From Candidatus Polarisedimenticolaceae bacterium (GTDB taxonomy: Bacteria > Acidobacteriota > Polarisedimenticolia > Polarisedimenticolales > DASRJG01): a DNA stretch of 64,000 nucleotides. The notes beneath the pieces were generated by a model. That model made no database searches. It saw only the letters and a list, made by a program, of their open reading frames with translations, and was not told the DNA's origin. Below, one piece after another: positions 54,297-61,429 of this stretch. The stretch lies in assembly GCA_036275915.1 (NCBI GenBank), contig DASUCV010000022.1, positions 124,001 to 188,000 of the forward strand, given 5' to 3'. The first letter of the stretch is position 1. Every line of letters starts with the position of its first letter. Both the position numbers and the translations under genes were made by a program.

Positions 54297-54866
54297 CTAT
54301 TGATGCAGCAACTTGCTCAGGCTCGACGCCCTCGCCAAGATCGCCTGAACCGAGTGGGCGGAGCCGTCGGCCGAAGCAGTCTCGGTAACGACGACCGCCA
54401 CGTCGCAGATTCCATCGCGCCACACCGTGGTGCGCCGGCGCTGGCCCGTCTTGTCGTCGCCCGGCATGGGCCCGTCGCCGTCGGAGAATGGATCGCCGAA
54501 ACGGTCGTGGAGCTCCGCGCGCAGAGCGTCCGCGGTTTTCGCCGTATAGACGACCTCCCACTTCGCGAGGCCGATCGGCTCGACGACCAAGACCCCGCTG
54601 AATTTTCCCGGCTCGACGACCTGCGCCTGTCCTTCGACTTGAATCGTGGCTGAACGGACGGCGAGGATCTCATTCTGGCTCATGCCCAGGCGGTAGCCGT
54701 CGAGCGTCCACTTGGTGCAATCGATCTTGTCCGATCGCAGGACCATCCCGATCGGCGCGGGAGGAGGAGGGGCGTCGGAGCCGGCGGAGGCCAACGTCCA
54801 CACCATGACGCCCAGGACTGCGATGACCCCACGGTGGCCGCGAGCTTGTTGGTCGGCTCTTCGCAT
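54297..54866 (-). CDS. Secreted hypothetical protein
   Basis: 189 residues; N-terminal signal-like stretch GVIAVLGVMVWTLASAG followed by a Pro-rich linker (DAPPPPAPIG). The mature part has KWTLDGYRLGMSQNEILAVR, a segment like those in small secreted proteins that begin a beta-alpha repeat, and two Cys (IDCTKW, GICDVAV) that could form a disulfide. No family recognised. It is transcribed in the same direction as the trp operon, with the trp promoter region downstream of it, and is probably monocistronic. Confidence 0.65.
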   Translation of the reverse strand: MRRADQQARGHRGVIAVLGVMVWTLASAGSDAPPPPAPIGMVLRSDKIDCTKWTLDGYRLGMSQNEILAVRSATIQVEGQAQVVEPGKFSGVLVVEPIGLAKWEVVYTAKTADALRAELHDRFGDPFSDGDGPMPGDDKTGQRRRTTVWRDGICDVAVVVTETASADGSAHSVQAILARASSLSKLLHQ

Positions 54867-55027
54867 GACGCACCCCCGGAACGACTTGCGCCACCTGTCG
54901 ATGTCCACAATCGGCGTGCGTGGGTGCGGTGTCAAGCCCCGGAAACTAGCGTGTTTCTTCCCAGGAACTTCGCGCATCGGGCAGCGGCGGCGAGCGCGGC
55001 CACCCACAAGCTTGCGGCCACCGAGCG

Positions 55028-57172
55028 TCAGGCGGCTCCGAGCTGCGACCAGGCGTAGAAGAGGCCGAAAGCCAAGCTCAGGAACCCCGCCGCGACGCGG
55101 ATCGCACGGTTCAATCCGGGGCGCGCCGCCGTCGCGGCGAACGGCACGCTGATCGCCACGCTCATGAGCGCCATCCCCCCGATCGAGCCGATTCCAAAGA
55201 CGAGCAGGTATCCGAGGCCGAGCAGCGGCGAGTGGATCTGCGCGAGCACGAGCAGCGTGAGGGCGGCGGAGCCCGCGAGGCCGTGCATCATCCCGACGGC
55301 GAGAGGCTTGAGGCCGGGCCGGCGAAGCGCGTGGACATGGCCGTCTGCCGCGAGGCCGGGAGCGTGTTCGTGCTCCGGCTCGTGGAAGTGGAGATGGCGG
55401 TGCGTCTTCTCGCCGTGGACGTGGAGGTGGACGTGGGCATCGGTCCGCGCACGGAGAGCGAGCGCGAGCGCACGTCCGCCGAGGACGATGATCATCACCG
55501 CGACGGCGAGCTCGAGGATGCGCGCGACGGGCTCCGGAATGACGACGTTCAGGCCGAGGACGAGGAGGCCGGCGGCGAGGATCGAGACGGTGTGCCCCGT
55601 TCCCCAGAGGGCGCCCGTGCGGACCGCGGCGCGCCAGCCCGCGCGCTCGCTGACGATCGCGCTGACGGCGGCGATGTGGTCGGCCTCGGTCGCATGGCGG
55701 AGGCCGAAGAGGAGGCCGAGCCCGAGGATGCCGACGACCGTTCCGGAGATCGCGCGCTCGGGCGAAGCGAAGAGCGCCGCGATCGGCGGCGGGATCGACT
55801 TCAGAGCGACGCCGATCCCGAGGAGGGCGATCGCCACCGCCGAGATCCGTCCGAGCCTCGCCGTCACACGTCCTCCGCCGTCGAACCGGTCGAACACCGA
55901 TCGCGCGTAAACCATCGTGAGCCCCACCGCGACGAGCACCGCCGCGAGCCCCAGGCTGAACGCGCCGATGAGCGCCATCCCGAACAGTACACGGTGGAAG
56001 GCGATTGCGGACAGCAATACCACGATCGCCGAGGGACACGGAACGATGCCGCCGGAGATCCCCAGCGCCAGGAGGCCGCGCCACGTCAGCCTGTCCGGCA
56101 CCCGATGGTCGTGATCGCCGTGTCCCCCGTGGTCATGGCCATGGCCGTGGTGGTGGCCGTGGCCGAGGCGCCGGGCGAGGAGGCCGAGCCCCATCGCGGT
56201 CACGATGAGACCCGACGTGAAACCCAACCAGGGGTAGAGACTCTCGGGTACGAAGTACCGCGACAGCACGAGCGTGAGACCTCCGAGCGCGAAGACGCCG
56301 GCGGTATGCGTGACGGTGACGATGAGGCCGAGCGCCACCGCGTGACGCGCCGCCCCGCGCTGGCCGACGAGGTAGGCGCCCACGACGGTCTTGCCGTGCC
56401 CCGGCGAGAGCGCGTGCGCCCCGCCCCAGAACAGCGCGGCGGCGAACGCCGCGAGCATGAGGCCCGCGCTGCCGCCGGCGCCGGGGCCGATGAGCGCAGC
56501 GAACCGATCCTGGGCCTTCGCGCCGCCGCCGGCCGTTCCGGCGTCCGGAAGCGGAGATGCCTTGCCCTCGGCGCGTGCGGTCGCGGCCTCGACGCCGGCG
56601 AGCAGGGTCGCTTCGGCGCCGTTGATCCGCGGGGGAGTCTGCAGGAGATCTTGCGGGTACGACGTCAATCGCGCGCTCCTGTCGCGACCCGGCACCGTCG
56701 CGCCGGTGAGCGCCATCCCCTCGCCGCTCCACGCGACGACCTCACGCCACCCCGCGCGACCGTCGAAGTTGTCGTCACGGAAGACGACCGGCGAGCCACC
56801 CGCGGGGACACGGTCGATCGCCGCCTCGTAGGTGACGTCGAGACGCATCGTGCGCAAGCCACCGGCGCCCGGGGCGACGCGCACGGCGGCGTCCTCTGCG
56901 CTCAGCACGCGCTCGCTGCCGCCGATCGTCAGGTGCAATCCCGGCGCGAAGCGCACCGCCAGGCGACCCGCTTCGTCTGCCGGCACCGCACCGTCGCCGA
57001 TCTCCTGGAACGTCGGGATCTCGGCGAGATCGACGGCATAACGGATCCGGAGGCTCGAGGCCGCGGGCTCGATCGCGGCCCATCGGTTGATCGAGAAGTT
57101 CCCCAGCGGGTGGGCCGAGACGGCCGAGCACGCGGCGAACGCGACGAGAGCGGCGGCGACCTTGAGCTTCAT
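55028..57172 (-). CDS. Fused nickel/cobalt transporter: NicO/RcnA-like plus HoxN/UreH-like
   Basis: 714 residues, about twice the length of single transporters. After a signal sequence and a soluble domain of about 200 residues (HPLGNFSINRWAAIEP start, as in HupE/NicO-linked exoproteins) comes a first transporter unit. It has HALSPGHGKTVVGAYLVGQ (about 255), a His-rich loop (GHGHHHGHGHDHGGHGDHDH) and GISGGIVPCPSAIVVL (about 376). A second unit follows with GLRHATEADHIAAVSAIV (about 494), the HX4DH metal motif of NiCoT permeases, and another His-rich loop (HVHLHVHGEKTHRHLHFH). Probably moves Ni2+ or Co2+; direction uncertain. Confidence 0.85.
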   Translation of the reverse strand: MKLKVAAALVAFAACSAVSAHPLGNFSINRWAAIEPAASSLRIRYAVDLAEIPTFQEIGDGAVPADEAGRLAVRFAPGLHLTIGGSERVLSAEDAAVRVAPGAGGLRTMRLDVTYEAAIDRVPAGGSPVVFRDDNFDGRAGWREVVAWSGEGMALTGATVPGRDRSARLTSYPQDLLQTPPRINGAEATLLAGVEAATARAEGKASPLPDAGTAGGGAKAQDRFAALIGPGAGGSAGLMLAAFAAALFWGGAHALSPGHGKTVVGAYLVGQRGAARHAVALGLIVTVTHTAGVFALGGLTLVLSRYFVPESLYPWLGFTSGLIVTAMGLGLLARRLGHGHHHGHGHDHGGHGDHDHRVPDRLTWRGLLALGISGGIVPCPSAIVVLLSAIAFHRVLFGMALIGAFSLGLAAVLVAVGLTMVYARSVFDRFDGGGRVTARLGRISAVAIALLGIGVALKSIPPPIAALFASPERAISGTVVGILGLGLLFGLRHATEADHIAAVSAIVSERAGWRAAVRTGALWGTGHTVSILAAGLLVLGLNVVIPEPVARILELAVAVMIIVLGGRALALALRARTDAHVHLHVHGEKTHRHLHFHEPEHEHAPGLAADGHVHALRRPGLKPLAVGMMHGLAGSAALTLLVLAQIHSPLLGLGYLLVFGIGSIGGMALMSVAISVPFAATAARPGLNRAIRVAAGFLSLAFGLFYAWSQLGAA

Positions 57173-58347
57173 GAGATCTCCCGGAGCGTGCGGCGGGCGA
57201 CCTCCGCACCGGACGGGTCGAATCGAGCGTTGAGGCGTAGGGCGTGGGCGAGATCGCGCCTCGCTTCGGCGCGATCGCCGGCGGCGTTCGCGATCATCCC
57301 CGCGTGGAAGAAGAGGCGCGCGTCCTCGGTGCCGAGCTTCAGCGCCTCCGACATCGTCTCGCGAGCGCGCGCCAGGTGCCCTGCCTTGAAGGCGCACCAC
57401 GCGACGGCGTCGTATCCGTAGATGTCGTGACGCGAGACGAGCGAGCGCTCGGCGACGCCGAGAGCGGCTTCGACGTCGTGGCCGCGATCGGCGTCGATCA
57501 TCGCGATCTGCCGATCTTCCCGAAGCCGCTTCGTCGCTTCGACGAGTGCTAATGCCGCTCGAGCTTCGTCGGCGCGCCCGCGGCGCTCGAGGAGCGTGGC
57601 GAGCTCCGCAGCGACGAGCGGCGAGGGCAGGATCTCGAGAGACCGGCGATCGAGAGCGATCGCCCGCTCGTCGTGATCGAGCGCGGCCTCGTCGCGGGCG
57701 AGACCGGCGAGGGCCCACGGCGCCTGCGGTGCGAGCGCCACCGCCGCGCCGTGGTCCGCCGCGGCCTCGGAGAGCCCACCCCGTGCGAAGCGCAGGTCGC
57801 CGCGCTGCGAGAGATACCAGGCGCGCTCTGCCGGGCCGGCGGCGACCGCGGCGTCGAGCGCGCGGCTCATGAGCTCGATCGCGCCGTCGTTGTCTCCGGT
57901 CAGCTCGCGGAAGTAGGCGCCGCGGGCGTAGGAGGCGCTGTCGGGCCTGAGATCGATCATCTTCTGGAACGCCGTCTCGGCGCCGGCGTAGTCCCCCGTC
58001 TCGACGAGCGCGTCCCCGAGCGCGCCGAAGTTGAAGGGATCGTCGGGCCGCACCGCCTGCGCACGGCGCGCCGCCTGGGCCGCCTCGGCGAAGCGGTGCT
58101 CACCGCCGTAGATCCATCCGCGCAAGCGCAGCGCGTCGTAGTGCGCCGGGTCGATCTCGAGAGCACGGTCGCACGCCTCTTCGGCCCGGCGGTAGAGGGC
58201 GACGTCGCCCTTGAGGCGTGCCTCGTTCATGAGCGAAGCGGCCGCGGCCGTCAAGACGTCGGGGCTCGTCTCCCGGCGGGGGTTGGGAGACACGCTCGGA
58301 ACGAGCGCTAGAGCCCCGGACGCCAGGACGGCCGCGGCCCACCTCAT
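57169..58347 (-). CDS. Tetratricopeptide repeat protein, exported
   Basis: 392 residues with a signal-like N-terminus (AAAVLASGALALVPSVS). About eight TPRs run through the sequence (ACDRALEIDPAHYDALRLRGW, ALGDALVETGDYAGAETAFQ). It provides protein-protein contacts. It is coupled by ATGA to the DUF4331 gene upstream and to the nickel transporter downstream, so the three products likely work together at the cell envelope. Confidence 0.85.
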   Translation of the reverse strand: MRWAAAVLASGALALVPSVSPNPRRETSPDVLTAAAASLMNEARLKGDVALYRRAEEACDRALEIDPAHYDALRLRGWIYGGEHRFAEAAQAARRAQAVRPDDPFNFGALGDALVETGDYAGAETAFQKMIDLRPDSASYARGAYFRELTGDNDGAIELMSRALDAAVAAGPAERAWYLSQRGDLRFARGGLSEAAADHGAAVALAPQAPWALAGLARDEAALDHDERAIALDRRSLEILPSPLVAAELATLLERRGRADEARAALALVEATKRLREDRQIAMIDADRGHDVEAALGVAERSLVSRHDIYGYDAVAWCAFKAGHLARARETMSEALKLGTEDARLFFHAGMIANAAGDRAEARRDLAHALRLNARFDPSGAEVARRTLREIS

Positions 58348-59852
58348 GGCGCCGGCTCCATCGGGTCGTGGTGCTGCCGGTTGCGTCCGTCGAACGGCTC
58401 GGGGAGGAACGGGAAGTACGGCGTGATTCCCTTCTCGTTGACGTTGACGCCGTCGCCGACGTTGTTCGCGATGTAGTTGGGCCCGCCGGCGACGCGCACG
58501 ACGAGATCGGTCACGTCGTCGTTCGGCCGTCTCCCGTTCGGGAATCCGGCGCCGTCGGGCGTCGCGGTCCCCGACGCGTCGTGCGCCAGCGGGCCGAGGC
58601 GCTTGATCTGCGCGGGCGGCGTCGGAGGTACGGTGAGATTGAGCCGTAGCAGCTCGGCGAACGGTCCGATGTTCGGGCTCGGGTTCTGGCCCGCGTACTT
58701 CGTCAGGAGCTGGACGATGTCCTCGCGCGGGTTCGGCGGCACCGGCACGCCGGAGACGAGCTGGAGCGCTCCGGCGACGGCGAGATCGCGGTAGTAAGGC
58801 AGGAACTGCGCTTCGTCCTCGGGCGCGGTCTGGTTCCAGAGGTCCTTGAAGCCGATCGGGATGATCAGCTCGTTGACGAGCGGGTTCCCCATCCGCGAGA
58901 CCTGCTTCCACGAGCTGACGTTCTTCGAAGCAGCGCCGGTGCGGCGGATCGAGACGCCCTGTCGCGAGGTCGTCGCGTAGGCGCCGATCGTCCCGTTCGC
59001 GGAGGTCGCGGGCAGGCCGTCTTTCGTGATGCGGCGGATCGGCACCTCGATCGCGATCGTGTTGATGTTGAATCCACTGAAGCTGTTCACGCCGAACGCG
59101 TCGTGCGCGTCGTCGGCGTCTTCGGCGTTGGTGAGAACGGGAAGAGGACGTCCGCCCGGGGGAGGCGGCGTCTCGGTCCTGAGGTTGAGCGTGTCGAAGA
59201 CGGCGCCGAGGTCGATGGCGAACGTCTCCGCCCGCTGGCCGGCGAAGACGCGCGCGCCGGCCGATGCGTCGGTGAAGACCCCCTTCATGGCGAGCGCTTC
59301 GTAGTCGGGCGTCGTGCGCGGACCGATGTTCGACGGGACCGCGGAGAGCAGCTGCCCCTCGAAGAGCTTCGTGCGCGTGACGCAGTGCGCTCCGATCTTG
59401 CACGGCCGCACCTCGGTCACCGTGTAGCGCTGCTTCCGCGAGAGTCCCTCGCTCCCCTCGCCCTCGAGCGCCGTCACCGGCGGCAGCGCGAGCGTCGCGA
59501 TGAACTGGTTCGGCGAGACCGTCTCGGTCGTGAAGCGAACCTCGTAAGAGACGTCGTCGACGCCGTCCTTGTCGTTGTCGATGTGGATCGCGTAGAGGAC
59601 GGTGTCGTCGAAGGCGTAGTAATTGGGCCCCGCCGACGGCTCCTGACCGGGGATCACGTTCAGGATGAACGTGACCTTACGGTCGGCGGGTGCGCGGCCC
59701 AGGTTGGCGTCGTCGTAGCTGACGAACGCGTAGAAGTCGGTGATGTCCGCCGCGGGGTCGAGCGTCATGAGCGGCGCCTCGCGGTGGCTGGCGGCGCGCG
59801 CCGCGAGCGATGCCGTGAGCGCCAAGCCCAGACCGAAGACTTTCATTCTCAT
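58344..59852 (-). CDS. DUF4331 family secreted protein
   Basis: 502 residues with signal peptide (LGLALTASLAARA) directly followed by SHREAPLMTLDPAADITDFYAFVS, the diagnostic start of DUF4331 (key residues SHREAP and DxTDxYAF). IDNDKDGVDDVSYEVRF could bind calcium. Function unknown; family members are widespread in secreted proteomes. GAGGAGG lies seven bases before the ATG. It heads a three-gene operon (DUF4331, TPR, nickel transporter) that diverges from an ECF sigma factor; five heptamer repeats sit in its 5' leader. Confidence 0.88.
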   Translation of the reverse strand: MRMKVFGLGLALTASLAARAASHREAPLMTLDPAADITDFYAFVSYDDANLGRAPADRKVTFILNVIPGQEPSAGPNYYAFDDTVLYAIHIDNDKDGVDDVSYEVRFTTETVSPNQFIATLALPPVTALEGEGSEGLSRKQRYTVTEVRPCKIGAHCVTRTKLFEGQLLSAVPSNIGPRTTPDYEALAMKGVFTDASAGARVFAGQRAETFAIDLGAVFDTLNLRTETPPPPGGRPLPVLTNAEDADDAHDAFGVNSFSGFNINTIAIEVPIRRITKDGLPATSANGTIGAYATTSRQGVSIRRTGAASKNVSSWKQVSRMGNPLVNELIIPIGFKDLWNQTAPEDEAQFLPYYRDLAVAGALQLVSGVPVPPNPREDIVQLLTKYAGQNPSPNIGPFAELLRLNLTVPPTPPAQIKRLGPLAHDASGTATPDGAGFPNGRRPNDDVTDLVVRVAGGPNYIANNVGDGVNVNEKGITPYFPFLPEPFDGRNRQHHDPMEPAP

Positions 59853-59870
59853 GCAAGTGCCTCCTCGGAA

Positions 59871-59905
59871 GTTCACAGTTCACAGTTCAAAGTTGATGGT
59901 TCACA
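59871..59905. repeat. Five tandem heptamers GTTCACA
   Basis: Units GTTCACA, GTTCACA, GTTCAAA, GTTGATG and GTTCACA run head to tail with no spacer, 18 bases upstream of the DUF4331 start in its 5' leader. The base composition (about 40% GC) contrasts with the surroundings. It may be a slipped-strand repeat that alters leader length or an AT-rich regulator site. Confidence 0.8.
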
Positions 59906-59910
59906 GTCAC

Positions 59911-59987
59911 TACGACGCGATTGGGCCGATCGGATTGCGAGCGGGGTAAGATGCGCGCCGAAATCCGATCGGGGCCTTGGCGTCGTA
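59911..59987. promoter_or_regulatory. Interrupted inverted repeat in sigma factor/DUF4331 divergent region
   Basis: TACGACGC (59911-59918) and CCGATCGGATT (59926-59936) are mirrored by AATCCGATCGG (59962-59972) and GCGTCGTA (59980-59987), so two nested arms face each other across a 25-base centre. The centre contains TAAGAT (59946-59951), a possible -10 box for the sigma factor gene 52 bases downstream. The symmetry suggests operator sites or a small mobile palindrome. Confidence 0.55.
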
Positions 59988-60002
59988 GGACCTGAAGACG
60001 AG

Positions 60003-60569
60003 ATGGCGAAGGACGCGGAGACCGAGGACGGGGGGCTCCTGACGCGCATCGTCGCGCGCGATCCGGAGGCGCTCGCCACCCTGTACGACCGCTACCGCGG
60101 TGTCGTGATGGCGTTCGCCCTCCGGGTGCTCCGCGATCGCGCGGAAGCGGAGGAGGCCTTGGTCGACGTGTTCCACCAGGTCTGGCGACAGGCGGATTCG
60201 TTCGACTCGGGGCGCGGCAGCGTCGCCGCCTGGCTCATGACCCTCTGCCGGAGCCGCGCCGTCGATCGTCTGCGGCAGCGCGTGCGGCGGCAGGCGGTCG
60301 AGGCGGGCGACGGTGCGCTCGCCGCGATGCCGTCGACCGGCAATCGCCCGGACGCCGCCGCGGAGTCGAGCCTCGTCAAGCGCCGAGTCATGAAAGCGCT
60401 CGGGGTTCTGAGCGCGGGGCAGCGAGAGGCGATCGAGCTTGCGTACTACGAGGGGATGTCACACTCCGAGATCGCAAAGCAGCTCGGGGAGCCGCTGGGC
60501 ACCGTGAAGACGAGGATCCGTCAGGGAATGTCAGCGCTGCGCGCTTCGTTGAGCGCGCACGAGGGATGA
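60003..60569 (+). CDS. ECF RNA polymerase sigma factor (SigK-like)
   Basis: 188 residues. Region 2 is ALATLYDRYRGVVMAFALRV with AEEALVDVFHQVWRQ; region 4 is LSAGQREAIELAYYEG with the helix-turn-helix SHSEIAKQLGEPLGTVKTRI. The long region 2-4 linker and neighbouring RskA-like anti-sigma gene fit the SigK group of ECF factors. It probably controls its own operon and the divergent DUF4331-TPR-transporter genes, an inference from position. The ATG lies 22 bases before the anti-sigma reading frame's partner on the same transcript. Confidence 0.93.
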   Translation: MAKDAETEDGGLLTRIVARDPEALATLYDRYRGVVMAFALRVLRDRAEAEEALVDVFHQVWRQADSFDSGRGSVAAWLMTLCRSRAVDRLRQRVRRQAVEAGDGALAAMPSTGNRPDAAAESSLVKRRVMKALGVLSAGQREAIELAYYEGMSHSEIAKQLGEPLGTVKTRIRQGMSALRASLSAHEG

Positions 60570-60591
60570 CGTGGACGAGACGAGGGGCGGC

Positions 60592-61365
60592 ATGAACGGG
60601 CGGTGCCGGGAGTTCGACGAGCTCCTGCCCCTCCGTGTGCTCGGCGGCCTCGAGTCCGACGAGGCGGCGCGCCTCGAAAAGCATCTCGCCTCGGGCTGCC
60701 CGCACTGTACCGCGGAGCTCGCGGCCTTGAGCGAGTCGCTGAACCTGATGCCGCTCGCCCTCCCCGAGGTCACGCCCTCGGAGTCGGCGAAGGCGCGGCT
60801 CATGGCCCGCGTCCGCAGCGAGGCGCCACCCCGTGCTAGCTCCTCCGGCTCGTGGTGGCGGCTCGCGGCCGCGGTTGCGGCCGCCGCCATCCTCGCCGCC
60901 TACGTCGGGGGAGCCTACGTTGCGCGCCGGAGCGCCGCGGTCGTCGCCGATCTTCATGCACGCCTCGACCGGCAGGCCGCGGAGCTCGTCGATCTGCGCC
61001 GGCAGATCGTCCAGACGAAAGACTCGATCCGCATGGCGAGCGCGCCCGGCGTCCACGTCTTCGACCTCGCCGGCCAGAAGGGGGCCGAGCAGGCGTCGGC
61101 GCGCGTCTTCTGGGATCCGAAGGGCGAGACCTGGCAGCTCTACGCGGCGAGCCTTCCGGCGCCGCCGGCGGGGAAGACGTATCAGCTCTGGCTGATCACG
61201 CCGACGCGGAAGATCAGCGCCGGCACGTTCGGGCCGACGGAAGGGGCCGGCGCGATCCGCGTTCCCGCCGACGCGGGCACGGTCGTCGCCGCGGCGGTCA
61301 CCGACGAGCCGGCGGGCGGCTCGCCGCAGCCGACCGGCTCGATCCTCCTGCTCGGGAAGCTCTGA
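60592..61365 (+). CDS. RskA-like membrane anti-sigma factor
   Basis: 257 residues. The N-terminal anti-sigma domain has REFDELLPLRVLGGLE and a zinc-finger-like HLASGCPHC. One membrane helix follows (WWRLAAAVAAAAILAAYVGG), then a short coiled coil (LHARLDRQAAELVDLRRQI) and the RskA C-terminal domain (YQLWLITPTRKISAGTFGP ... VVAAAVTDEPAGG). It holds the sigma factor at the membrane until a periplasmic signal triggers proteolysis. An in-frame GTG at 60571 is the alternative start; the ATG at 60592 with AGGGG upstream gives the usual family N-terminus. Confidence 0.9.
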   Translation: MNGRCREFDELLPLRVLGGLESDEAARLEKHLASGCPHCTAELAALSESLNLMPLALPEVTPSESAKARLMARVRSEAPPRASSSGSWWRLAAAVAAAAILAAYVGGAYVARRSAAVVADLHARLDRQAAELVDLRRQIVQTKDSIRMASAPGVHVFDLAGQKGAEQASARVFWDPKGETWQLYAASLPAPPAGKTYQLWLITPTRKISAGTFGPTEGAGAIRVPADAGTVVAAAVTDEPAGGSPQPTGSILLLGKL

Positions 61366-61367
61366 GC

Positions 61368-61429
61368 AGAGGGGACCGAAACTAGACCCGGGACAGTAAC
61401 CAGGTTTAGTTTCGGAAGCTGTCCCCTCT
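61368..61429. repeat. Composite GGGGACAG palindrome between convergent genes
   Basis: Arms AGAGGGGAC plus CGAAACTA (61368-61384) face TAGTTTCG plus GTCCCCTCT (61407-61414, 61421-61429); the right arm has six extra bases (GAAGCT). The arm is the same as that of the 42880 element. The loop contains GGGACAGTAACC (61390-61401), identical to the left half of the 22588 element. It fills the space between the anti-sigma stop and the sensor kinase stop. Confidence 0.8.
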
